Assembly (NCBI GenBank): GCA_937980645.1
Contig: CALJPQ010000003.1
Span: 1-64,000 of the forward strand
Length of the DNA: 64,000 nt
From: an uncultured Saprospiraceae bacterium
GTDB lineage: Bacteria > Bacteroidota > Bacteroidia > Chitinophagales > Saprospiraceae
Direction of reading: 5' to 3'
Shown here one piece after another: positions 33,338 to 40,892 of this stretch. Each line of letters opens with the position of its first letter. Within the stretch, counting starts at the first letter, position 1. Made by a program: the position numbers and the translations under genes. The notes under the pieces are model-generated. The model was not told the DNA's origin and ran no database searches. It saw nothing but the letters and a program-made list of their open reading frames with translations.

Positions 33338-33453
33338 CATTTTTCCAAAAAATTTCGTTCCTTTGGCGGTAGTGTCCCCGATTACCTGTAAAAAGCCGCC
33401 GGAGCGGATGGAGTTTTACGCCTACAACGCATTCTTCAGCAAAAACGCCGCCT

Positions 33454-35313
33454 ATGTTTTTACAGCAAGCCATTACTTACTTAGCCGCAGCGGTTTTGTG
33501 CGTGCCCATTACTAAGCGTTTGGGCCTCAGCTCGGTGTTGGGTTATTTGCTGGCGGGCATTCTAATAGGCCCTTTTGGGCTGGGCTTAGTGGGTGAAGAA
33601 CGTGCCGAGTTGATGCACTTTGCCGAAATGGGCGTCGTGATGATGTTATTCCTCATCGGGCTGGAGCTGGAGCCGGATCAGTTTTGGGCCATGCGGCGCT
33701 CTATTCTGGGGCTTGGGGTGGGCCAAATGGGGCTGACCACCCTGTTGCTGGGCGTGCTGTTTTTGTATTTGGGCTGGTCGTGGCCAGTGGCCCTGACGGT
33801 AGCGCTGGCTTTTTCCATGTCCTCTACGGCTATTGTGCTCCAAACACTCAAGGAGCGCGGGAATGCGCGCTCGATCATGGGGCAGTCTTCGTTTTCCGTG
33901 TTGCTGTTTCAGGACATTGCCGTCATCCCTATACTGGCACTGTTGCCCCTTTTGGCAACAGGAGGCACTGCGGCAGTTTCAGAAGTGCAAAGCCATTCGC
34001 AGATTGACGATTTGCCCGGCTGGCTGCAAACGCTGGCCGTAGTGAGCGTGGTGGGCAGTATCTTTTTTCTGGGCCGATATATCTTCATCCCTGTATTGCG
34101 GGCGGTGGCGCAAACGCGCCTGCACGAGTTGTTTACGGCGGCCTCCTTGCTGCTGGTATTGGCTATTTCGTACCTGATGGAGATGGTGGGCTTAAGCCCG
34201 GCTTTGGGGGCCTTCCTGGCCGGCGTGGTGCTGGCCAATAGCGAATTTCGGCATGAACTGGAGAGCGATATTTCACCCTTCAAAGGCCTGCTCCTGGGCC
34301 TGTTTTTCATTGGCGTAGGGGCAGCCCTGAACTTTGATCTGGTGCTGGAGTCGCCGGGCTTCATCTCCATGCTGGTCGTGCTGGTACTGCTCATCAAGGG
34401 TGCAAGTCTCTTGGTCGTTGGCCGCTTCTTCCGCATTAGTAGCGACCAAAATATTCTCTTTGCCCTGGCTATGAGTCAGATAGGTGAGTTTGCCTTCGTC
34501 TTAGTCAGCTTTGCGCAGCAAATCCACTTAGTGCCTGAACAGCTGGCCAACCAGCTCATGTCGGTTACGGCCATCAGCATGTTTGCCACACCGTTTTTAT
34601 TGCTGATCAACGATCGCTTTATTGACCCCTATTTTGGGGTCAAGATGAAACCCGAGCCACGCCCTGGCGATGTCGTTGACGAGCAGCATCCGGTCATTAT
34701 TGCCGGATTTGGGCACTTTGGCAGCACCATTGGCCGCCTGTTGCGCGCCAACAACATCGAAGCAACCATTCTGGACCACGACTCCGACCGAGTGGAACTG
34801 CTGCGCAAAATGGGCTTCAAAGTCTATTACGGCGATGCTACGCGCTTAGAGATGCTCGAAGCGGCCGGTGCTGAACAGGCCCACGTGTTCATCGCCGCTG
34901 TGGACTCACCCGAAGTGAATGCTCGCATCATCGAAACGCTGCGCAAGCACTTTCCGCACCTGCGCATCTTCGCGCGTGCCCGCAACCGCATGGACGCCTA
35001 CGACCTGATTGAGCACAACGTGGACAACGTTTATCGCGAAACGCTCTACACCGCCGTCAGCCTCGGCGAAGACGTGCTGGTGTCTATGGGCTTCCGCCGA
35101 TATACGGCTCGCCGACAGGCCCAGCGCTTCATTCGTTACGACGAACGCTCGCTGCGCAAACTCGCTGCCGCTCGCCGCGAAGCACGCGACTATGTGCTGA
35201 CCGTGCGCGAAGAAATCGAATTGCAGGAACGCCTCTTACAAGACGACCTGATGGCCAACCTGACCACCGACGACCACGCCTGGGACAGCGAACCCATGCG
35301 CGCCGAACGGTAA
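33454..35313 (+). CDS. KefB/YbaL-like monovalent cation:proton antiporter with RCK domain
   Basis: 619 residues. The first about 390 form a CPA2 Na+/H+ exchanger domain (LGYLLAGILIGPFGLGLV, MMLFLIGLELEPDQF, FSMSSTAIVLQTL, LLFQDIAVIPILALLPLL, ALGAFLAGVVLANSEFRHE). A TrkA-N/RCK Rossmann domain follows (VIIAGFGHFGSTIGRLL, then ILDHDSDRVELLRKMGF and YGDATRLEMLEAAGA), which senses nucleotides. The C-terminus is a charged helix (AARREARDYVLTVREEIE). It probably exports K+ in exchange for protons. Its stop codon abuts the stop of the convergent elaA gene. Confidence 0.93.
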   Translation: MFLQQAITYLAAAVLCVPITKRLGLSSVLGYLLAGILIGPFGLGLVGEERAELMHFAEMGVVMMLFLIGLELEPDQFWAMRRSILGLGVGQMGLTTLLLGVLFLYLGWSWPVALTVALAFSMSSTAIVLQTLKERGNARSIMGQSSFSVLLFQDIAVIPILALLPLLATGGTAAVSEVQSHSQIDDLPGWLQTLAVVSVVGSIFFLGRYIFIPVLRAVAQTRLHELFTAASLLLVLAISYLMEMVGLSPALGAFLAGVVLANSEFRHELESDISPFKGLLLGLFFIGVGAALNFDLVLESPGFISMLVVLVLLIKGASLLVVGRFFRISSDQNILFALAMSQIGEFAFVLVSFAQQIHLVPEQLANQLMSVTAISMFATPFLLLINDRFIDPYFGVKMKPEPRPGDVVDEQHPVIIAGFGHFGSTIGRLLRANNIEATILDHDSDRVELLRKMGFKVYYGDATRLEMLEAAGAEQAHVFIAAVDSPEVNARIIETLRKHFPHLRIFARARNRMDAYDLIEHNVDNVYRETLYTAVSLGEDVLVSMGFRRYTARRQAQRFIRYDERSLRKLAAARREARDYVLTVREEIELQERLLQDDLMANLTTDDHAWDSEPMRAER

Positions 35314-35775
35314 CTACGAGCGCTCCAGCACCATGGCTGTGTGCGGAATGCCGTCTTCCAGATACTCCTCCCCCGTCGAGCGGAAACCAAAATGCTCGTA
35401 AAAGCGCAACAGATACGTCTGCGCGCTGATCTTCAGCGGCGTCGGCCCAAACAACCGCTCGCACCACGCCAGACTGTGCACCATAATGGCGCGCCCCGCC
35501 CCCATACCCCGCACCGAAGGCGCACTGACCACCCGACCAATGGAGGCGTAGCTCTCGTAACTGACCCCCACCGGCAGCAGCCGCGTGTAAGCCACCAAAC
35601 GCCCAGATCTATCGCGTCCCAGCACATGCCAGGCTTGCAGGTCTTTGCCGTCGGCATCCAAATAGGGGCAATTCTGCTCCACGACAAATACTTCCTGGCG
35701 CAAAGCCATGATCTCGTACAGCTCGTACACCGTCAGAGCCTCAAACGGCCGGCAAGTAACTTCAAGTTCGCCCAT
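35314..35775 (-). CDS. elaA: GNAT acyltransferase ElaA
   Basis: 153 residues, full length for ElaA. The N-terminal FEALTVYELYEIMALRQEVF and VVEQNCPYLDADGKD are the family signature. The acetyl-CoA site reads RVVSAPSVRGMGAGRAIM, and LLRFYEHFGFRSTGEEYLEDG closes the fold. It transfers an acyl group from CoA to an unknown amine. It ends exactly next to the antiporter stop with no spacer, so the two convergent transcripts must overlap. Confidence 0.93.
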   Translation of the reverse strand: MGELEVTCRPFEALTVYELYEIMALRQEVFVVEQNCPYLDADGKDLQAWHVLGRDRSGRLVAYTRLLPVGVSYESYASIGRVVSAPSVRGMGAGRAIMVHSLAWCERLFGPTPLKISAQTYLLRFYEHFGFRSTGEEYLEDGIPHTAMVLERS

Positions 35776-35914
35776 AAACCGGCAGCAAACATCTGTAAAA
35801 TTCCGATATGGCCGTTCGGACAGGCCTGATGTCCTTTCAAAACCATCCGTATCTTCGCTAGCCAGGTGTTCATTTGTGCATTTGTGGCGTCCTGAAGATC
35901 ATCTGAGTTACTCG

Positions 35915-35951
35915 GAGGTGTCGTCTTCGAGGTACGAGAAGGCGACACCTC
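35915..35951. repeat. GAGGCGACAYCTCC hairpin family, copy 4
   Basis: Positions 35915-35928 pair with 35938-35951 over 14 bp with one G-T wobble. The loop is 9 bases. The core GAGGTGTCG / GGCGACACCTC matches the arrays at 2.35 kb and 51.8 kb. Confidence 0.75.
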
Positions 35952-35956
35952 TGGCA

Positions 35957-35987
35957 AGGCGACATCTCCTTTGGGAAGATGTCGCCT
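35957..35987. repeat. Hairpin family copy 5
   Basis: AGGCGACATCTCC (35957-35969) pairs with GGAAGATGTCGCCT (35974-35987) with one bulged or mismatched base. No T-run follows. Confidence 0.75.
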
Positions 35988-36038
35988 CAGGAGGAGTGGG
36001 TGCATTCGTGGCTTCTCCGATGCAGCAAAATATTGAAT

Positions 36039-36046
36039 TACCTTTG
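36039..36046 (+). promoter_or_regulatory. -7 box for the EAD-like membrane protein
   Basis: TACCTTTG, 14 bases before the start codon and 51 bases beyond the hairpin pair. Confidence 0.6.
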
Positions 36047-36060
36047 CTTAAAAAAGGGCC

Positions 36061-37533
36061 ATGCGAACGGACGAACTTAAATCGGAACTCAAACGCTTGC
36101 TCACTGAAGGCCTCGACCTGGCTTTGCAGCGCCTGGGCGAAGTGTTGCGCATGGAGTCGCCGCAGTACAACCTGTATTCAGGTTTGCGCGGGCGGTACAC
36201 GAGCTACCTGACAGAGCGCATTCAGGGTATCCGTTCCAATGCCGAGCTCGATATCCTGTACAACCGGATGATGGCTGACTTCCTGGCGCTCGTGGACGGC
36301 CTCGACGCCTCCGACTTTCGGCGCGAAAAGGACCAGGAAGTGCTACCTCGGCCCAGGCGCGGCCATCTGCTGTACCACATCCCGAACGCTATGGCCCTCG
36401 AGCGGGAACATGCCTGCCGCGTGCGCATCGCCTACCAACAGGAAGACCTGCTGCGCGACTGGAAAGAACGGGCCGGCCAGGTGCAACAAAGCATCCGCGT
36501 GGCAGAGGTCATGGCCGTCGAGATGCTCAACGTTTTGGAAAGCAAGCCTTTTCACATTCGACCCATTTCCGACACCATCCAGTTTCTGGACGAAGCGGAC
36601 TACACCGAGTGGCTGTTCTATGTCCGGCCCTTGCAGGAGGGAGCCTTTCCTCTGCTGCTCAAAATATCGGTCATCGAGGTGATTGGCGGGCGAGAGCTGT
36701 GCAAAGATGTCGTCATCGAGGAGCAAATCGTAGTATCAAGCGCTGCCCAAGAGGCGACTGAGACCTTCCGATCTGCGGGCCTTGAAGTAGCCCTCCACCT
36801 CCGGCCCGAACCGGGAGAGTCTGCTGCCGATGCCCTGAAGCGCATCCTTACCCAAACCTTGCCGACGTATAGCCCGCCATCCCGGCCATCGGCACCACAG
36901 GCCCCGATATCGGAGCCTGCCGCACCACCACGGGCTATTCCCTGGCGCGGGCGCAGCGTACTGCTCCTGCTGGCCCTCATCGCCAGCGCCATGGGGCTAA
37001 CCTGGAGCCTTACCACCAGCATCCAGCGCGACTACTGGGCAGCAGCCTGGCGCGACACCGAAGACGCCTACACCGCCTATATCGACAGGCACAAACACAA
37101 TCCGGCATTTTTTGCCGCGCCCCAATGCGAAAAGGCCTACTTCCGCCGCATGGAACTATCCGATAACCCGCTATTCGTCCGAAAGTATTTAGAAAAATTC
37201 GGGCAATCGCCCTTAGCAGCGCCCGAGCGCCAAGAATATGCACACCAGCGCCTCCAGAACCTGGAGCGGGCCTGGGTAGAACGAATACGCACCGCCCCCA
37301 CGAGCGAAAACGTTCGCGAATACACGCGCCAGTTCCCGGAAATGAACCTCTTGCCCGAGGTGGTGGCCATCCTGCAGGCGCATCCGGAGAACCTTATCGA
37401 ACAAATGGATATTCTGGAGCAAGCCATTGTACAGCAGGCACACACCGATAGCCTCTCGCCACGAAGACTGGAATTCCTCCGACGATCCTGGCCCGACAAC
37501 GAGCGCATACAGGAGGCCATTCGCGAACACTAA
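36061..37533 (+). CDS. Membrane protein with effector-associated-domain-like N-terminus
   Basis: 490 residues. Residues 1-80 form a small helical domain (DELKSELKRLLTEGLDLALQ; LRGRYTSYLTERIQGI; NRMMADFLALVDGL) that resembles EAD11-type effector-associated domains of bacterial conflict systems. Residues about 100-225 are a beta-rich domain with MALEREHACRVRIA, IRVAEVMAVEML and EWLFYVRPLQEGAFPLLLK, a pattern I associate with similar signalling proteins. A Pro-rich linker (267-297) precedes one TM helix (about 299-318). The rest is helical, with an AYTAYIDRHKHNPAFF unit and possible repeats. No TIR, CHAT, caspase or NTPase domain is visible and no partner gene adjoins. Function unknown; the EAD match is from memory of the pattern. 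Confidence 0.7.
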   Translation: MRTDELKSELKRLLTEGLDLALQRLGEVLRMESPQYNLYSGLRGRYTSYLTERIQGIRSNAELDILYNRMMADFLALVDGLDASDFRREKDQEVLPRPRRGHLLYHIPNAMALEREHACRVRIAYQQEDLLRDWKERAGQVQQSIRVAEVMAVEMLNVLESKPFHIRPISDTIQFLDEADYTEWLFYVRPLQEGAFPLLLKISVIEVIGGRELCKDVVIEEQIVVSSAAQEATETFRSAGLEVALHLRPEPGESAADALKRILTQTLPTYSPPSRPSAPQAPISEPAAPPRAIPWRGRSVLLLLALIASAMGLTWSLTTSIQRDYWAAAWRDTEDAYTAYIDRHKHNPAFFAAPQCEKAYFRRMELSDNPLFVRKYLEKFGQSPLAAPERQEYAHQRLQNLERAWVERIRTAPTSENVREYTRQFPEMNLLPEVVAILQAHPENLIEQMDILEQAIVQQAHTDSLSPRRLEFLRRSWPDNERIQEAIREH

Positions 37534-37568
37534 TGCCCCAAGTTGTTTGGCCGTTTGCGCTCCTACCT

Positions 37569-37576
37569 TACATTTG
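37569..37576 (+). promoter_or_regulatory. -33/-7 promoter for the esterase gene
   Basis: TACATTTG fits TAnnTTTG, and TTTG at 37546-37549 lies 19 bases upstream, the best-spaced -33/-7 pair in the window. Confidence 0.6.
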
Positions 37577-37608
37577 CCCCGAAACCAACACTCAACAACT
37601 TTTTTTTC

Positions 37609-38340
37609 ATGAAAAGAGAAATACACCAATGGGTCAGCCCCCGGCTGAACAAGAACATGGAAATCGCCGTGTACGGCCATTTCGGCTTTGCCCTACTGCT
37701 GTTCCCGACGGCTGCGGCGGACTTCCTGGAATACGAGCGCTTTTACCTCATCTCTGTGCTGGAGCCTTACATCGAGGCTGGAAAGATCAAAGTGTTCTCC
37801 ATCAACAGCATCAACTCGGAAGCCTGGCTCAACAATCGCATGCACCCGCGTCACAAAGCCATCCGACATCAGCAGTACAACGGCTACGTGGAGAACGAGG
37901 TCGTGCCGTTCATCCACATGCACACCAGCCCCGATACACCTATCATTACCAGCGGTGCCTCGCTGGGGGCCCTTCATGCCGCCAATGTGTGCTTCCGCCG
38001 CCCCGACTTGTTCTCGGGCACTATCGCCATGTCCGGCTCTTACGATCTGAGCACTTACACGAAGGGCTACTTCGACGAAGACGTCTATTTCAACTCGCCC
38101 GTCCATTACCTACCCAACCTCAACGACGATTACAACCTGCCGCGCCTGCGCCGCATGCAGCATATCCACATCGTAACTGGCTCGGGAGACTACGAAGACC
38201 CGGACGCCTCGCGACGCCTGTCGGGCATCCTCTCGGCCAAAGGCATCCCCCACGAACTCGACATCTGGGGGCCTGACATGCCCCACGACTGGCCTACTTG
38301 GCGCGCCATGCTGCCCTACTACATCGAAACCCGCTTCTGA
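37609..38340 (+). CDS. Esterase-family alpha/beta hydrolase
   Basis: 243 residues of the esterase D/feruloyl-esterase-like family. The nucleophile elbow is SGASLGALHA (Ser118) and a late MPHDWPTWRAMLPYY supplies the catalytic His. SGSYDLSTYTKGYFDEDVYFN and HIVTGSGDYEDPDASRRLS fit this group, which often has no signal peptide and acts in the cytosol on small esters. The start MKREIHQWVS follows the promoter by about 30 bases; an upstream alternative would begin before the -7 box. It converges with the asparaginase gene 11 bases away. Confidence 0.9.
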   Translation: MKREIHQWVSPRLNKNMEIAVYGHFGFALLLFPTAAADFLEYERFYLISVLEPYIEAGKIKVFSINSINSEAWLNNRMHPRHKAIRHQQYNGYVENEVVPFIHMHTSPDTPIITSGASLGALHAANVCFRRPDLFSGTIAMSGSYDLSTYTKGYFDEDVYFNSPVHYLPNLNDDYNLPRLRRMQHIHIVTGSGDYEDPDASRRLSGILSAKGIPHELDIWGPDMPHDWPTWRAMLPYYIETRF

Positions 38341-38351
38341 GCGACAAAAGC

Positions 38352-38873
38352 CTACCCTTGTGCCGCCGCCAGCTCCTCAAAAGAGCCAGTCTGGCGATTC
38401 TTCCGGACGTTGTTCCAATAAAAATAGCGCCCGTTCATGGCAATGTAAACGCCCGGCGGCAGCACCTGCACAAAAGCCAGTGCGCTGCCTAAGTTGAAAA
38501 AACCATCCGACGACATGCCAAAGGCATAAGGAATCATGGCGCCGGTCAGGACAATCGTCTTGCCCTCGATGTTGGCTTCGGCTAATGCGCGCGCCGTCTC
38601 CACCATGCGGTCGGTGCCGTGCGTAATCAGGATGCGCGTCGCCTCCGTCTTGCGGCAGTTGAAAATGATGATGGATAGTTCGTCGTCGCCAATCTCTAAG
38701 CTGTCCACCATCATGAGCGTCTTGATGTCCACCGGCACCTCGCAGCGCCCGCGCTCGAGCATCTCCTTGACGTGCGTGTCCTTGAAATATAGCTCGCCCG
38801 TCAAGTAGTTGTATTCTTTGTCAAACGTGCCGCCTGTAACGAACACTTGTATCTTGGAAAATACAGAAGGCAT
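38352..38873 (-). CDS. Short single-domain asparaginase-like protein
   Basis: 173 residues, about half the length of type I/II asparaginases, comprising only the N-terminal Rossmann-like domain. Catalytic-type motifs are intact: FVTGGTFDKEYN with the first Thr, ITHGTDRMVETARAL with the second Thr and Asp, and IVLTGAMIPYAFG. Free-standing versions of this size recur in Bacteroidota and Proteobacteria, so it is not obviously truncated. Whether it hydrolyses asparagine without the C-terminal domain is uncertain. Confidence 0.88.
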   Translation of the reverse strand: MPSVFSKIQVFVTGGTFDKEYNYLTGELYFKDTHVKEMLERGRCEVPVDIKTLMMVDSLEIGDDELSIIIFNCRKTEATRILITHGTDRMVETARALAEANIEGKTIVLTGAMIPYAFGMSSDGFFNLGSALAFVQVLPPGVYIAMNGRYFYWNNVRKNRQTGSFEELAAAQG

Positions 38874-38964
38874 AGCCAGGAGAAACTGTAAGTGAAATGC
38901 GGCGGCAAAGAAACAAGATTTATTGGGCGTTATCGTTCGCCCGCTGTGGTCTGCAAAACGTTTT

Positions 38965-38972
38965 TACCTTTG
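38965..38972 (+). promoter_or_regulatory. -7 box for the small two-helix membrane protein
   Basis: TACCTTTG, 26 bases before the start codon. Confidence 0.55.
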
Positions 38973-38998
38973 CCGGCGTCATTAACTGCTGTTTCATC

Positions 38999-39163
38999 AT
39001 GAGCCGTAACGAAGAATACGTAGAAAACCGCAAACGCGATTGGCTGATTTTCGCGGTGAGCCTGGTAGGGACGCTTGCTCTTTTAGTAATAGCCCCGGAG
39101 TGGGTTTGGGTGGGATTCCCTTTTGTCTTCACCTCACTGGCGGGCGCATTGGGGCGTCTGTGA
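38999..39163 (+). CDS. Small membrane protein of unknown function
   Basis: 54 residues: a charged N-terminus (SRNEEYVENRKRDW) then two hydrophobic stretches (LIFAVSLVGTLALLVIA and WVWVGFPFVFTSLAGAL). The gene sits between its own -7 box and an intrinsic terminator, which is the main argument that it is real. No family is recognised. Confidence 0.65.
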   Translation: MSRNEEYVENRKRDWLIFAVSLVGTLALLVIAPEWVWVGFPFVFTSLAGALGRL

Positions 39164-39180
39164 TCAGCCGTATTTTGGGT

Positions 39181-39226
39181 AAAAAAAGGGTTTCAAGTTG
39201 CTCCGTGTGGCTGGAAGCCCTTTTTT
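39181..39226 (+). terminator. Intrinsic terminator after the small membrane protein
   Basis: AAAAAAGGGTTTCAAG pairs with CTGGAAGCCCTTTTTT with one wobble and one mismatch. The A-run and T-run make it potentially bidirectional. Confidence 0.7.
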
Positions 39227-39418
39227 CATGTCTGAGCTTTCGCCACTTTTTCTGCCTAGAAAAAACCAGGTGCATGTGGGCATCGTATTTACGCTCGGTA
39301 CAGAACAATCGGCACGACTAAACCATTAAAGCGCCGCCGGGTGGCACATAACTACGGTCCATCCTTTCCATCTGACGCTCATTTTTCACCTTTCACCTCT
39401 CATTTTTCAAAAATTACC

Positions 39419-39757
39419 ATGTCCAAGAAGCGCTATTTCGACCCGGAGGATTTGAAAAAGTTTGGCCAGATTAGTGAATGGCAGAAGCCCATGGCCGACA
39501 AGTTTTTCGCCTGGTACGGCGAGGTGTTCAAAGAGGGGGCCCTGACGGAGCGAGAAAAGGCGCTCATCGCGCTGGCGGTGGCCCACACGGTGCAGTGCCC
39601 ATACTGCATTGACGCTTACACAACGACATGTCTGGAGAAGGGCGCCGATGAGGAGCAAATGATGGAGGCCGTACACGTGGCGGCCGCTATTCGCGCCGGC
39701 TCCAGTCTGGTGTTTTCTACCCAGATGATGAACCACGCCAAAGAAATGACCATGTGA
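39419..39757 (+). CDS. Arsenosugar-biosynthesis-associated AhpD/CMD-like protein
   Basis: 112 residues of the carboxymuconolactone decarboxylase/AhpD fold. The redox motif is CPYCIDAYTTTCLEKGA, with HVAAAIRAGSSLVF after it. The N-terminus, KKRYFDPEDLKKFGQISEW, is that of the peroxidase-like proteins that accompany ArsS. It lies 61 bases before the radical SAM gene and is probably cotranscribed. A likely role is handling thiol or peroxide chemistry during arsenosugar formation; direct evidence for this family is limited. Confidence 0.85.
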   Translation: MSKKRYFDPEDLKKFGQISEWQKPMADKFFAWYGEVFKEGALTEREKALIALAVAHTVQCPYCIDAYTTTCLEKGADEEQMMEAVHVAAAIRAGSSLVFSTQMMNHAKEMTM

Positions 39758-39818
39758 ATAGGGTAGGGCGTGCCTTTTCGCTTTCTACCCGATAGTTACA
39801 CGTACAAACAACCCTGTC

Positions 39819-40892
39819 ATGAGCATACACCCGCGTACTCAGACGCTGGCCCGCCGGCACAGCCCGCTTTCTGACACTTTCTTTCAACTGGAAGTACTCA
39901 ACGGAAGGGCCGTAACCGATGTCAAAGTGCCGCTCTTTGCTGAAACCATTCGCCAGGCTGGCTATGCCGATGGCGTGCTGATGCCTACGCGCATCGAAAT
40001 TTTTCAGGTGAATGTGGGTAAACTGTGCAATCAGACCTGCGCCCACTGTCACGTGGACGCCGGACCCGACCGCAAGCGCGAAAACATGTCGAAGGAAACT
40101 TTTGACCAATGCTTAGAGGTGCTGCGTCGCTACGACATCCCAACAGTGGACATCACCGGTGGCGCCCCGGAGATGAACCCGCACTTCCGCTGGTTTGTCG
40201 AAGAATGTCGCGCATTGGGCAAACACATCATGGACCGTTGCAACCTGACCATCCTGCTGGCGCATGAGCGCTACCGCGACTTACCGCAGTTCTTTGCCCA
40301 GCACCAAGTGGAAATTGTCTCCTCGCTGCCCCACTACAACGCGCGCCGCACCGACAGCCAGCGCGGCGATGGCGTGTTTGAAGCCAGCATCGAAGCCCTG
40401 CGCCTGCTCAACGAAGTCGGCTACGGGCAGCCCGACAGTGGCCTGAAAATCAACCTCGTGTACAACCCGACAGGGACGTTTCTGCCTGGCAACCAGGGAG
40501 CGCTGGAGCGCGAATTCAAAGCCCAGCTGCAGCGCAGGTATGGCGTGGTCTTCAACCACCTGTATGCCATCACGAACATGCCCATCAGCCGCTTTTTAGA
40601 TTACTTGCTCGAAAGCGGCCAGTATGAGACGTATATGCAAACCCTGCTCGACGCCTTCAACCCGGCTGCTGTAGCCGGTGTCATGTGCCGCAACACCATC
40701 TCCGTCAGCTGGGAGGGCTATTTGTATGATTGCGATTTCAACCAAATGCTCGACCTGAAGGTGGATGCGCCCTGCACCCACATCCGCGACTTCGACTTGC
40801 AGACGCTGGAGCAGCGCTGCATTGTGCTCAATCAGCACTGCTACGGATGCACGGCTGGTGCTGGTTCGAGCTGCGGAGGTCAGGTGGCCTGA
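39819..40892 (+). CDS. arsS: Arsenosugar biosynthesis radical SAM protein ArsS
   Basis: 357 residues. The radical SAM cluster is CNQTCAHCHVDAGPDR, followed by the SAM-binding VDITGGAPEMNPHFRWF. The C-terminal SPASM-like region carries further Cys: MCRNTISVSWEGYLYDCDFN and QHCYGCTAGAGSSCGG. This matches ArsS, which transfers a deoxyadenosyl group to dimethylarsenic to make arsenosugar precursors. No ArsM methyltransferase or ArsR regulator is adjacent. Its 3' end overlaps the convergent carbamoyltransferase gene by 13 bases. Confidence 0.92.
   Translation: MSIHPRTQTLARRHSPLSDTFFQLEVLNGRAVTDVKVPLFAETIRQAGYADGVLMPTRIEIFQVNVGKLCNQTCAHCHVDAGPDRKRENMSKETFDQCLEVLRRYDIPTVDITGGAPEMNPHFRWFVEECRALGKHIMDRCNLTILLAHERYRDLPQFFAQHQVEIVSSLPHYNARRTDSQRGDGVFEASIEALRLLNEVGYGQPDSGLKINLVYNPTGTFLPGNQGALEREFKAQLQRRYGVVFNHLYAITNMPISRFLDYLLESGQYETYMQTLLDAFNPAAVAGVMCRNTISVSWEGYLYDCDFNQMLDLKVDAPCTHIRDFDLQTLEQRCIVLNQHCYGCTAGAGSSCGGQVA

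Larger units (their letters stand above)
35876..36012 (+). repeat. Imperfect direct repeats flanking a hairpin pair
   Basis: GTGCATTTGTGGC (35876-35888) and GTGCATTCGTGGC (36000-36012) agree at 12 of 13 positions. They flank the two hairpins at 35915-35987, as if the hairpins were a small inserted cassette or both were parts of one larger repeat. Confidence 0.55.

Noticed and set aside
24048..37533. Possible defence island built around the helicase-nuclease and the EAD-like protein
   Set aside because: They are about 9 kb apart, separated by housekeeping-type genes, with no restriction, toxin, CRISPR or mobile genes between.
37537..37551. CCAAGTTGTTTGG resembling one arm pair of the paired-palindrome element
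   Set aside because: One base short and imperfect, without a second palindrome; its TTTG serves as the -33 box of the esterase promoter.
38352..38873. Asparaginase considered as a truncated pseudogene
   Set aside because: Motifs are intact, the start and stop are clean and free-standing homologues of this length exist.
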